Position numbers and translations under genes: made by a program
Assembly: GCF_002933465.1 (NCBI RefSeq)
Contig: NZ_PSZE01000009.1
Location: forward strand, 1 to 64,000
Source of the DNA: Nocardia nova
GTDB lineage: Bacteria > Actinomycetota > Actinomycetes > Mycobacteriales > Mycobacteriaceae
Length of the DNA stretch: 64,000 nucleotides
Direction of reading: 5' to 3'
Notes under the pieces: model-generated
Seen by the model: the letters and a program-made list of their open reading frames with translations, nothing else
The model's database searches: none
Told to the model about the DNA's origin: nothing
Shown: one piece after another, positions 11,091 through 19,520 of the stretch
How positions within the stretch are numbered: the stretch's first letter is position 1
Layout of the letters: every line of letters starts with the position of its first letter

Positions 11091-11893
11091 GCGGGATTGC
11101 GTTCCAGTTCGAGCTCACGCAGGATCTGCTTCACGTGATCGCCCGCCTCCGGGCCTTCGTACGCGCGCACCACATCCTCGATATCACCCTGCATCCGCAG
11201 CGTGCCGTGGTCGATCCACATTGCGGTATCGCACAATTGGGCCAGGAATTCGTTGGAATGGCTGCAGAACACCAGGATTCCGGAGCGCGCCACCAGGTCG
11301 CGCAGCCGGTTGCGGGCCTTCTTCATGAATTCCGCGTCGACCGCGCCGATCCCCTCGTCCAGCAGCAGGATCTCCGGATCGATCGAGGTCACCACGCCCA
11401 TCGCCAACCGCACTCGCATACCGGTGGAATAGGTGCGCAGCGGCATGTTCAGGTATTCACCGAGTTCGGTGAAGTCGGCGATCTCGTCGACCTTGGCGAG
11501 CATCTGCTTGCGGGTCTGACCGAGGAACAGCCCGCGGATGATGATGTTCTCGTAGCCGGAGATCTCCGGATCCATCCCGACGCCCAGGTCGAACACCGGC
11601 GCCACCCGGCCGCACACCCGCGCGCTGCCGCGGGTGGGCTCGTAGATGCCCGAGAGCAGCCGCAGCAGTGTCGACTTCCCGGCGCCGTTGTGGCCCACCA
11701 GGCCGACCCGGTCACCCTCCTTCAGCGACAGCGTGATGTCGCGCAGGGCCTCGACCACGACCACATCGGACTGATTGCGCCCGATGGATCCGCCGGCCTT
11801 GCCCAGGAACGCCTTCTTCAGCGAACGTGACTTGGCGTCGAAGATGGGAAACTCCACCCACGCCTGGTGGGTTTCGATGCTTACTCCGGTCAT
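11087..11893 (-). CDS. wzt: Galactan ABC exporter, ATP-binding protein Wzt
   Basis: ATPase of the Wzm/Wzt exporter that moves the lipid-linked galactan across the membrane (RfbE-type, Rv3781-like). The 268-aa protein has Walker A GHNGAGKST, the signature STGMRVRLA, Walker B ILLLDEGIGAVD and the switch histidine in CSHS. It lacks a long C-terminal carbohydrate-binding domain. Start at 11893 (MTGVSIETHQAW) is set by the family N-terminus. It lies 8 bases downstream of wzm and overlaps glfT1 by 4 bases, so the three genes form an operon. Confidence 0.95.
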   Translation of the reverse strand: MTGVSIETHQAWVEFPIFDAKSRSLKKAFLGKAGGSIGRNQSDVVVVEALRDITLSLKEGDRVGLVGHNGAGKSTLLRLLSGIYEPTRGSARVCGRVAPVFDLGVGMDPEISGYENIIIRGLFLGQTRKQMLAKVDEIADFTELGEYLNMPLRTYSTGMRVRLAMGVVTSIDPEILLLDEGIGAVDAEFMKKARNRLRDLVARSGILVFCSHSNEFLAQLCDTAMWIDHGTLRMQGDIEDVVRAYEGPEAGDHVKQILRELELERNPA

Positions 11894-11901
11894 ATCGTCC
11901 T

Positions 11902-12726
11902 CTACACCCAGTACGGCACGCGGGAACGGTATTGCTTCAACGCCAGGATCGCCACCGCCCAGCCGACCACGGTGATCGCGCCCACGACCAGCCACGACCG
12001 CACCTGCACCGGGTCACCGAGCAAGGGTGCGCGCACGATCTCGAGATAGTGGTAGGTCGGCACCAACTCGACCAGCTTGGCCCGTTCGCTCACCGCCCCG
12101 CCCTGATCCCGCAGCGATTTCGTGGTCCACATGACCGGGGTCAGCACGAACAGCATCAGCGTCATACTGCCCAGAATCGGGGCGATATCGCGGTAGCGGG
12201 TGGAGAAGATGCCGAACACGATCGACACCCACGCCGAGTTCAGGAACACCAGCGCGATGGCGGGAATCGCCAGCAGCACCGTCCAATCCAGATGTTCCCA
12301 GACGCCGAAAGCTACCAGCATGACCAGATAGATCACGATGTTGTGTGCGAAGAACAGGAACTGCCGCCACACCAGCCGATAGACGTGCACGCTCAGCGCC
12401 GAGGGCAGCTGTTTGATCAGCCCCTCGTTGGCGATGAACACGTCCGAACCCTCGAGGATGCTGGCGTTGATCACGTTCCAGACGATCAGGCCGACGGTCA
12501 CATACGGCAGATACGTCCACAGGTCCTGATTCAGGATCGCCGCGTAGAGGACACCCATCGCGGCCGCCTGCACGCCGGTGGCGATGGTGATCCAGAACGG
12601 GCCGATCACCGATCGCCGGTAGCGCTGCTTGATGTCTTGCCAGCCCAGCTGTAGCCACAGCTCACGCTGAGCGAACCCCTCGCGGAGGTCTTTGAAGGCC
12701 CGCGGGAACGTTTGCGCATCCGACAT
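11902..12726 (-). CDS. wzm: Galactan ABC exporter, permease Wzm
   Basis: ABC-2 type permease of the O-antigen exporter family (RfbD-type, Rv3783-like), with six hydrophobic segments. Visible family features are the amphipathic N-terminal stretch LWLQLGWQDIKQRYRRSVIGPFW and the loop STRYRDIAPI. The 274-aa form begins at ATG 12726 (MSDAQTF). An in-frame GTG at 12792 would add 22 residues; neither has a clear ribosome site. Together with Wzt it makes the channel for lipid-linked galactan before arabinan is added outside. Confidence 0.93.
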   Translation of the reverse strand: MSDAQTFPRAFKDLREGFAQRELWLQLGWQDIKQRYRRSVIGPFWITIATGVQAAAMGVLYAAILNQDLWTYLPYVTVGLIVWNVINASILEGSDVFIANEGLIKQLPSALSVHVYRLVWRQFLFFAHNIVIYLVMLVAFGVWEHLDWTVLLAIPAIALVFLNSAWVSIVFGIFSTRYRDIAPILGSMTLMLFVLTPVMWTTKSLRDQGGAVSERAKLVELVPTYHYLEIVRAPLLGDPVQVRSWLVVGAITVVGWAVAILALKQYRSRVPYWV

Positions 12727-12862
12727 CAGGGGCACCGAGGCGTCGGCCGGGCGTTCGGCTGTGGCCGAATCGGCAGGGGCAGCTGCTGGCACAGTGCACG
12801 ACTGTAGCGCAGAGCCGGTCCCCGCCGGTGGGGGCTCGAGGGTATCCGATGATCGGCGGTGT

Positions 12863-13465
12863 TCAGAGGTACTGACCGCCCCCGGTGACCGATCCACCCT
12901 GTCCGCCTTCGCGCGGGATGTGCGCACCCGACGGCAGAGCGTGACGCATCTGCTCGAGCTGCGCGCGGGCCGCCATCTGCTGGGCGAACAGCGCGGTCTG
13001 AATGCCGTGGAACAGACCCTCCAGCCAGCCGACCAGCTGGGCCTGGGCGATCCGCAGTTCCGCATCGGACGGCACGGAATCCTCGCTGAACGGCAGCGCG
13101 AGCCGCTCGAGTTCGTCGCGCAGCTCAGGGGAGAGACCCTGCTCGAGCTCGTGCACCGAGGTCCTGTGGATCTCTTTGAGCCGGCTGCGGCTCGCGTCGT
13201 CCAGCGGAGCCGCGCGTACCTCCTCGAGCAGCTGCTTGATCATGGTGCCGATCCGCATCACCTTCGCGGGCTGCTCGACCATATCGGCGAGTGATTCCTC
13301 GCCGCTGGTCTGCGCGCCCTCGGCGTCGGTCTCGCCCTCGCCGACCACCTGCCCGGCGAACGGCGCCTCACCCTGGGCGCCGGCCGGAATAACCAGCGGC
13401 CGCCCCTCGGGTCCGATCACCACGATGGAATCCGGTGCTCCGTCCGATTGCGTCATGGCATCCAT
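12863..13465 (-). CDS. bpa: Bacterial proteasome activator Bpa
   Basis: ATP-independent ring-shaped activator of the 20S proteasome (Rv3780-like). The 200-aa protein has a disordered acidic N-terminus, a central four-helix region (about residues 60-165) and ends in GGGQYL. The terminal GQYL motif docks in the pockets of the proteasome alpha ring and opens the gate. The start at 13465 has a ribosome site (GGAAG, 8 bases away); a second ATG three codons on is possible. It sits upstream of wzm on the same strand, as in mycobacteria, with no evident functional tie to galactan export. Confidence 0.96.
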   Translation of the reverse strand: MDAMTQSDGAPDSIVVIGPEGRPLVIPAGAQGEAPFAGQVVGEGETDAEGAQTSGEESLADMVEQPAKVMRIGTMIKQLLEEVRAAPLDDASRSRLKEIHRTSVHELEQGLSPELRDELERLALPFSEDSVPSDAELRIAQAQLVGWLEGLFHGIQTALFAQQMAARAQLEQMRHALPSGAHIPREGGQGGSVTGGGQYL

Positions 13466-13691
13466 GATGTCTGCTTCCCGCGCCGAGCGCTAAGTGAACG
13501 ACGCATCGCCCGGTGGGGGCGCCGTGCCGGAACGGGGTATGCGGTCCGATTTCGGGCGGAAGTATTCTGTTGCGGTTCTGTCAGCCTCGTGTGTGGTTCG
13601 GTTTGTGAAAGTCGGTTGCCATGTCGCGTGATATCGCATTGGGTCGGCGCACGGTTCCGCCGACTTGCCCGCTGCCCTTAGAGTGGCCAGC

Positions 13692-14897
13692 ATGACTTAC
13701 GACGTCGCGAGGGTTCGGGGGTTGATACCGTCCCTGGGCGACGGCTGGATCCATCTGGACCCACAGGCAGGAATGCTGGTCCCGGATTCGGTATCGCGCG
13801 CCGTGTCAACCGGTTTCCGGACCTCTGCGTTTTCGCACACCAATCGTCATGCCGCCGCGCGCCGCAGTGGTGCGATTCTCGACGCGGCCCGGGAGGCGGT
13901 AGCCGATCTCGTCGGCGGCGATCCGGCGGGTGTCGTACTCGGCCCGGACCGGGCCGTCCTGCTGGCCTGGTTGGCCGAATCGCTGAGTTCGCGGCTCGGG
14001 CTCGGCACCGGCATCGTGCTCTCGCGCCTGGACGACGAGGCCAATGTGGCCCCATGGCTGCGCATCGCCAACCGCTACGGCGCCCACGTGCGCTGGGCCG
14101 AGGTGGAGATCGAAACCTGCGAGATGCCGGCCTGGCAGTTCGAGGAACTGATCGGCCCGACCGCGCGACTGGTCGCCGTCACCGCCGCCTCGCCGATCGT
14201 CGGTTCCGCGCCCGCGGTCCGGGTCGCCGCCGACCGGGTGCACGAGGTGGGCGGGCTGCTGGTGGCCGACTGTTTCGGCGCGGCGCCCTACGCTCTGATC
14301 GACATCGATGAACTCAATGCCGATGTCGTCGCTCTCTCCGCGCCGGCCTGGGGTGGCCCGCAGATCGGCGCGCTGGTGTTCCGCGATCCGGCATTTCTGG
14401 ATCGCATTCCCTCGATGTCGCTCAATCCCTACGCCAAGGGCGCCGAGCGGCTCGAGGTCGGCGGACATCAGTACGCGTTGCTGGCGGGCCTGACCACCTC
14501 CATCGACTATCTCGCCGGGCTGGACGAACAGGCCACCGGCAGCCGCCGGGAGCGGCTGGAGGTATCGATTACCTCGCTGCAGGACTATCACGACCAGCTG
14601 TTCGAACATCTGATGGAGGTGCTCGACGCGGTCCCGGATCTGACCGTGATCGGCCGCGCTTCCACCCGCATCCCCACGGTCAGCTTCACCATCGCGGGGA
14701 TGCAGGCGGAGAAGATCTCCGCCGAACTCGCCGATCACCGCATCGGAACGGTCAGCGGCGCGCACGGCGGCAGCCGCTTGCTCGACGCGCTGGGCGTCAA
14801 CGACGAGGGCGGCGCGGTCACCCTCGGATTGGCGCCCTACACATCGAAATTCGAGATCGAACAGCTCGGCCGGGCGCTGAACTCACTGGAGAAGTAG
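13692..14897 (+). CDS. Cysteine-desulfurase-like protein without PLP lysine
   Basis: A 401-aa class V aminotransferase fold (Rv3778c-like). It keeps the large-domain features of cysteine desulfurases, such as RLDDEANVAPW, LVADCFGAAPY, and the segment after the cofactor lysine. At that site, however, the usual S-A-H-K reads S-A-P-A (residues 216-219), followed by WGGPQIGALVF. Lysine is therefore replaced by alanine, and the histidine is also lost. The protein should not form the normal PLP Schiff base, so it may be a non-catalytic partner or use another chemistry. The start at 13692 gives MTYDVARVRG. It is divergent from bpa. Confidence 0.85.
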   Translation: MTYDVARVRGLIPSLGDGWIHLDPQAGMLVPDSVSRAVSTGFRTSAFSHTNRHAAARRSGAILDAAREAVADLVGGDPAGVVLGPDRAVLLAWLAESLSSRLGLGTGIVLSRLDDEANVAPWLRIANRYGAHVRWAEVEIETCEMPAWQFEELIGPTARLVAVTAASPIVGSAPAVRVAADRVHEVGGLLVADCFGAAPYALIDIDELNADVVALSAPAWGGPQIGALVFRDPAFLDRIPSMSLNPYAKGAERLEVGGHQYALLAGLTTSIDYLAGLDEQATGSRRERLEVSITSLQDYHDQLFEHLMEVLDAVPDLTVIGRASTRIPTVSFTIAGMQAEKISAELADHRIGTVSGAHGGSRLLDALGVNDEGGAVTLGLAPYTSKFEIEQLGRALNSLEK

Positions 14898-14939
14898 GTC
14901 ACGGCCGTCCGACGCGTGGTCGCCGGGTGCGGCGGACGT

Positions 14940-15929
14940 TCACGCCTCGTCGATGCGCAGGACCACCTTGCCGACGGTTTCGGCCGAATCGAGCAGTTCG
15001 TGCGCGTGCGCCGCCTCCGTGACCGGGATCTCGGCATGTACCACCGGCACCACCGCGCCCTCCGCGATCAGCGGCCACAGCTGCCGCCGCAACTCCGCGA
15101 TGATCTCGGCCTTACTCGACCGCCCGGTGGCCGGCCGCTTACGCAGATTGGTGGCATGGATGGTGCCGCGCTTACCGAGCAGCTCCGCCAGATTCAGTTC
15201 GCCCTTCGCTCCGCCCTGCATGCCGATCACACACAGCTGTCCGTCCTCGGCGAGGGCGGTGACGTTACGCGGCAAGTATTTCGCGCCCATATTGTCGAGA
15301 ATGATGTCGGCGCCACCCAATTCGCCGATAACTTCCACGAAATCCTGTTCCCGATAATTGATTCCGATGCTCGCACCCAATTCGGCGCAGCGATCCAATT
15401 TGTATTGTGAACCAGCGGTCACCGCGACGCGCGCACCGCGATTCACCGCGACCTGAATGGCATGGGTCCCGATGCCGCTACCGCCGCCGTGGACGAGTAG
15501 CAGTTGCCCGGCGTGTAATCCGGCGCGCATTACCAGATTCGACCACACGGTGGCGGCGACCTCCGGAAGTGCCGCTGCCGCAGCCAGATCCAGGCCTTCG
15601 GGCACCGGCAGTACCTGACTCGCGGCGACCACCACGCGCTGGGCGTAGCCGCCGCCGGACAGCAGTGCGCACACCCGATCGCCCGGCCGCGGATCCCGCA
15701 CGCCTGCGCCGGCCTCGGCCACGACGCCGGACACCTCGAGGCCCAGGATGTCGCTGGCACCCGGCGGTGGCGGATAGAAACCCTGGCGCTGCAATAGATC
15801 CGCGCGATTGACCCCGGCCGCCACCACGTCGATCGCCACCTCGCCCGGCCCGGGCGGCGGCAGATCCGGCACCTCCGCCCAGCGGATCACCTCGGGTCCA
15901 CCGAAACCGTCCAATGTCACCGCATACAT
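14940..15929 (-). CDS. NAD(P)H-quinone oxidoreductase, MDR/zeta-crystallin type
   Basis: A 329-aa zinc-free medium-chain reductase (Rv3777-like, PIG3/QOR branch). It has the GroES-like domain with AAGVNRADLLQRQGFYPPPPG, the loop SGGGYAQRV, and the Rossmann motif VHGGGSGIGTHAIQVA. It lacks the cysteine set for structural zinc. It probably reduces quinones or enones with NADPH. The gene is convergent with the desulfurase-like gene and divergent from a MarR regulator that begins about 120 bases away, which may control it. Confidence 0.92.
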   Translation of the reverse strand: MYAVTLDGFGGPEVIRWAEVPDLPPPGPGEVAIDVVAAGVNRADLLQRQGFYPPPPGASDILGLEVSGVVAEAGAGVRDPRPGDRVCALLSGGGYAQRVVVAASQVLPVPEGLDLAAAAALPEVAATVWSNLVMRAGLHAGQLLLVHGGGSGIGTHAIQVAVNRGARVAVTAGSQYKLDRCAELGASIGINYREQDFVEVIGELGGADIILDNMGAKYLPRNVTALAEDGQLCVIGMQGGAKGELNLAELLGKRGTIHATNLRKRPATGRSSKAEIIAELRRQLWPLIAEGAVVPVVHAEIPVTEAAHAHELLDSAETVGKVVLRIDEA

Positions 15930-16039
15930 AACTCGACTCTATGTGCTCGCCGCGCTGGAACGGGTGCGGCTGTGGATCCGCTCCGGGTGATCTTGTCCGC
16001 GGGTCGCTGACCAGGCGACATTGCTTCCATTCGGGCCAA

Positions 16040-16045
16040 TAGAAT
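16040..16045 (+). promoter_or_regulatory. Candidate -10 element of the marR-type gene
   Basis: TAGAAT at 16040-16045 ends 6 bases before the ATG of the MarR gene, again the spacing of a leaderless transcript. No ribosome site is present. Confidence 0.35.
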
Positions 16046-16051
16046 GACGCC

Positions 16052-16540
16052 ATGGCTTACGAACCGAGTGGTCGCCCGGCATCGCCGCCGTGGTTGAGCT
16101 CGGCACAGCAGCGGGCGTGGCGTGCCTTCATGGACGGGCACCAGCGTCTGATGGTGGAACTGAACCGCCAGCTCCAGGCCGACAGCGATATGAGCCTGCC
16201 CGAATACCGCATCCTGGTGATGCTCTCCGAGGCCCCGGGCGGTTCGCTGCGGATGAGCGATCTCGCCGACGGTGTGCTGTCCTCGCGCAGCCGCCTCACC
16301 CACCAGATCCGCCGCATGGAGGATCAGGGCATGGTCCGCCGCACCAGCTGCGAAGAGGACGGCCGCGGTGTCCGCGCCCACCTCACCGAGGAAGGTATGC
16401 GCCGCCTGCGCGCCGCCGCCCCCGGCCATGTAGCCGCGGTCCGCCGCACTTTCGTAGACCTGCTCAGCCCCGAAGAACTCACCGCCATCGGCGACGCCTT
16501 CGACCGAGTGAACGCCAAGACCGATCCGCGGCGAACCTGA
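16052..16540 (+). CDS. MarR family transcriptional regulator
   Basis: A 162-aa winged-helix regulator. The N-terminal helix (AWRAFMDGHQRLMVELNRQLQ) and C-terminal helix form the dimer interface. The DNA-binding part runs from LPEYRILVMLSEAPGGSLRMSDLADGV to the wing around SCEEDGRGVRAHLT. It is divergent from a quinone oxidoreductase, so a role in sensing phenolic or oxidant compounds and controlling that gene is plausible but not shown. A candidate leaderless promoter precedes the ATG. Confidence 0.92.
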   Translation: MAYEPSGRPASPPWLSSAQQRAWRAFMDGHQRLMVELNRQLQADSDMSLPEYRILVMLSEAPGGSLRMSDLADGVLSSRSRLTHQIRRMEDQGMVRRTSCEEDGRGVRAHLTEEGMRRLRAAAPGHVAAVRRTFVDLLSPEELTAIGDAFDRVNAKTDPRRT

Positions 16541-16728
16541 GCTGACGCGCGGCGAACGTCGGCGTGCCGGGTGTAGCTCCACCGATACCCCGTTCGAACC
16601 GAATCGCCCGCCGGCGTTCCGATCGGAGAAGCAGGCGGGTAACGCTCCTGTCACTGCACCCGATCGAACTGCAGTACCCGCTGTGGGAACGATTCCGATT
16701 TCGATTGGATTGGGGGACGGCCGGCCCG

Positions 16729-17337
16729 ATGAGCACTCACCGAAAGCACGGCACAGCACCGATTTTGATCCTGGTACCCGCCGTCGCGGGGATGTATCTG
16801 GCAGCTGGTTGCGCACTTCCCGATTCGCCCGCGGCCACCGGAACCACGAGCACGACGACCCTGTCGACCCCACCGACCACCGCATCGATACCGACGTCCA
16901 CCGCGTGGACGGCGATGCGCACTCTCAGCACGCCGACCACGACCGTCGCGCCGGCCACGATCGAGCCGGTGGCCGACGACTATGCCGCGGTGTGTGCCGA
17001 CGCTGTCAGCGGGGTCCGCGTCGACGACACCGAGTGCGACGATGCGACGGAAACCTATGTCGGCGACGATGCCACCGCCGCCGAGTACGCCGCGGCCGGC
17101 CTCGCGGGCGGTGCTGTGGGTGCTGCCATGTGGTACTACTACACGACTCGCAACCGGGTGGTCGCCCCAGCGATCGGCGCTCGCGTCGCGGGCGGTAGCT
17201 ACGCCACCCCGCTCCCGAGCCTCGCCCGCACCCCCGCCATCTACCGATCCGGCAGCATCGACCCTAGCGGTGGAGCGATCACCAGCAGCACCATCCATCG
17301 TGGCGGCCTCGGACACCGAGATCACAGCGGCTCTTAG
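16729..17337 (+). CDS. Putative lipoprotein with Thr/Pro-rich linker
   Basis: A 202-aa protein with a lipoprotein signal: a short basic N-terminus (MSTHRKHG), a hydrophobic core, and the lipobox LAAGC near residue 30. A threonine/proline linker follows, then an acidic segment (DDTECDDATETYVGDDATAAEY) and a tyrosine-containing hydrophobic run (GAAMWYYYTTRNRVV) seen in several actinobacterial envelope proteins of unknown function. It is probably anchored to the outer face of the cell membrane. The start at 16729 was chosen because it places the signal at the N-terminus. Confidence 0.65.
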   Translation: MSTHRKHGTAPILILVPAVAGMYLAAGCALPDSPAATGTTSTTTLSTPPTTASIPTSTAWTAMRTLSTPTTTVAPATIEPVADDYAAVCADAVSGVRVDDTECDDATETYVGDDATAAEYAAAGLAGGAVGAAMWYYYTTRNRVVAPAIGARVAGGSYATPLPSLARTPAIYRSGSIDPSGGAITSSTIHRGGLGHRDHSGS

Positions 17338-17628
17338 CGGAGTTGACCAGGGACGTTGTTCCCGTTTGTCCGTCGATGTGCACACGACGACGAGCAGGCA
17401 TGTGCCGGACCGGAGATAGCCATGCCGCTCGGCGCCGTGGCGGCGCCCATCGCCTCTGCAGATAGCCCTTCCGGCACCACGGCGAAACCGAATCAAGACT
17501 GGAAACGACTGCGGCGCCGACCGATACGCCGGTTGGCGCCATAGTCGTCGACGCGCATGCCTGCGAACCGGTGTTGCTTCGCTCACCTGACGAATCGGCA
17601 CAAGGCGGCCGTGGAACCACGGTGTCGG

Positions 17629-18468
17629 CTAGAGACGTGTCGCGGTGCGGACGAGGTCGGCGACGGCTTTGGATCTGCTGTGTGGTGGCCAGGCGATGAC
17701 GGTCGTGACCGCCGGCGCGTCCGGCACCGGCACGATCGCGTGACCGTCGCGTAGCTGGGTTCGGACCGACTCGGGCATCACCGCGCAGGTTCGTCCGAGC
17801 GCGATCAGCTGGGCCAGCTGGGTGTGGTCGCGAACCTGCGGGCCGGAGCCGTCGGGATAGCTCCCGTCCCGTCGGGGCCAGCGCGGCAGGGGCAGATCGG
17901 TCAGCGCGGAGACCTCGGCCAACGACAGGTGGGGCCGGTCGGCGAGGGGATGGCCCGCGGGCAGGACCAGAACCTGTCGTTCGGTGTGCAGAGCCTCGGT
18001 GTCGAGTCCGGCGGTCGTGTCGAAGGGCCGGTGGAGCAGAGCGACGTCGGCACGGCCGTCGCGCAGCAGCGCCTCCTGCTCGCCGGGCCCGCACAGCAGC
18101 ACCTCGACGGGGACAGCGCCCGGTTCGGCGGCGTAGGCGTCCAGCAGCTTCGACAGCAGTTCGCTGGACGCTCCGGCCTTCGTGGCCAGCACGACACCGG
18201 GCCGACCGGCGGCGCGGCGAGTGCGGCGCTCCGCGGCTTCGACCGCGGCGAGCGCGGCACGGGCCTCCCGCAAAAGCACCGACCCGGCCTCGGTCAGGGC
18301 GATCGAACGAGTGGTGCGATGCAGCAGAACCACGCCGAGACGCCGTTCGAGCTGTCGGATCGCCCGGGACAGCGGTGGTTGTGCCATGGCGAGCCGCCGC
18401 GCCGCTCGCCCGAAATGCAACTCCTCGGCGACGGCGACGAAGTATCGCAACTCCCGCGTCTCCACCAC
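17629..18468 (-). CDS. LysR family transcriptional regulator
   Basis: A 279-aa LysR protein. The HTH is at residues 4-62 (ELRYFVAVAEELHFGRAARRLAMAQPPLSRAIRQLERRLG), followed by a linker helix and a periplasmic-binding-protein-like effector domain. It is divergent from an SDR gene 92 bases away, the standard arrangement for LysR control of the neighbour. The effector is unknown. Confidence 0.93.
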   Translation of the reverse strand: MVETRELRYFVAVAEELHFGRAARRLAMAQPPLSRAIRQLERRLGVVLLHRTTRSIALTEAGSVLLREARAALAAVEAAERRTRRAAGRPGVVLATKAGASSELLSKLLDAYAAEPGAVPVEVLLCGPGEQEALLRDGRADVALLHRPFDTTAGLDTEALHTERQVLVLPAGHPLADRPHLSLAEVSALTDLPLPRWPRRDGSYPDGSGPQVRDHTQLAQLIALGRTCAVMPESVRTQLRDGHAIVPVPDAPAVTTVIAWPPHSRSKAVADLVRTATRL

Positions 18469-18560
18469 GTCATCGTATCCGGCATTGATACCCGTGCGGT
18501 ATCAACGGCCACCCAGTCGGTGTTGGACCCGCCACCTGAGACCGAACCAGGATCGACGGT

Positions 18561-19286
18561 ATGAGTGAACAGACGATCGCGCTGGTGACCGGCGCGAACA
18601 AGGGAATCGGATACGAGATCGCGGCGGGGCTGGGCGCCCTCGGCTGGCGCATCGGTGTGGGCGCGCGCGATGGACACCGCCGCGACACGGCGGTGGAGAA
18701 GTTACGCGCGGCCGGGATCGATGCCTTCGGCGTTCCGCTCGACGTGACCGACGGCGCGAGCGTGGCCGCCGCGGCCGATCTGATCGCCGACCGCGCCGGA
18801 GGGCTCGACGTCCTGGTCAACAACGCCGCGATCACCGGCGGCATGCCGCAGGCTCCCACCTCGGTCGATCCCGCGACCGTGCGAGCTGCCGTGGAAACCA
18901 ACGTGATCGGGGTCATCCGTGTCACCAACGCGATGCTGCCCATGTTGCGCGCTTCGGCAGCGCCGCGAATCGTGAACATGTCCAGCAGCGTCGGCTCCCT
19001 CACGCTGCAGACCACACCCGGCACGGACACCGGCCCGATTTCCGCTGCCTACGCGGCGTCGAAGACCTTCCTGAACGCAGTCACCGTCCAATACGTCAAG
19101 GAACTGGCCGACACCAACATCCTGATCAACGCCGGCTGCCCCGGTTTCACCGCCACCGACCTCAACGGCTTCCGCGGCGTCCGAACCCCGCAACAGGGCG
19201 CCGCGATCGCAATCCACCTCGCCACCTTGCCCGACGACGGACCGACCGGCGGATTCTTTTCCGACGCCGGAACAGTGCCCTGGTGA
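18561..19286 (+). CDS. Short-chain dehydrogenase/reductase
   Basis: A 241-aa classical SDR with the cofactor motif TGANKGIGYEIA, NNAAITGG, and the active-site YAASK. This layout (TGANKGIG, ISAAYAASKTFLNA) resembles carbonyl-reductase-like SDRs that use NADPH. It is divergent from the LysR gene, which probably regulates it. Its 3' end lies 10 bases before the left end of the tRNA-Ser island. Confidence 0.9.
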   Translation: MSEQTIALVTGANKGIGYEIAAGLGALGWRIGVGARDGHRRDTAVEKLRAAGIDAFGVPLDVTDGASVAAAADLIADRAGGLDVLVNNAAITGGMPQAPTSVDPATVRAAVETNVIGVIRVTNAMLPMLRASAAPRIVNMSSSVGSLTLQTTPGTDTGPISAAYAASKTFLNAVTVQYVKELADTNILINAGCPGFTATDLNGFRGVRTPQQGAAIAIHLATLPDDGPTGGFFSDAGTVPW

Positions 19287-19296
19287 CAGGCCCCTG

Positions 19297-19353
19297 ACCT
19301 GCGGTGGGTGTGGGATTTGAACCCACGGTGGCGTGAACCACGACGGTTTTCAA
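19297..19353. repeat. Left attachment repeat (tRNA-Ser 3' part)
   Basis: This is identical over 57 bp to 21909-21965. It contains the tRNA anticodon-to-3'-end sequence but no 5' half, so it is not a functional tRNA. Confidence 0.9.
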
Positions 19354-19520
19354 AGTAGCCCGGCGGGCTTTTGGTGATTCGTGGCGGTTTTGTGACGTTG
19401 GGCGTGTGAGCTGACCAGTTGCTGGCTAAGTTGGTGGAGGTTGGTTGCGTCGGAGGCTGCCGCGGGCCGGTTGCTGGCCCGCGGCAGAAAACCTCGTCGG
19501 CTGGTGACATGAATGCAGTT

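Noticed and set aside
17338..17628. Frame of 62 codons between the lipoprotein and LysR genes
   Set aside because: It ends in a basic run and has no credible start context; composition alone is not enough to call it.
19297..19353. Possible tRNA-Ser gene at the left island end
   Set aside because: Only the 3' half from the anticodon onward is present; no acceptor 5' strand, D arm or start follows, so it is an attachment repeat.
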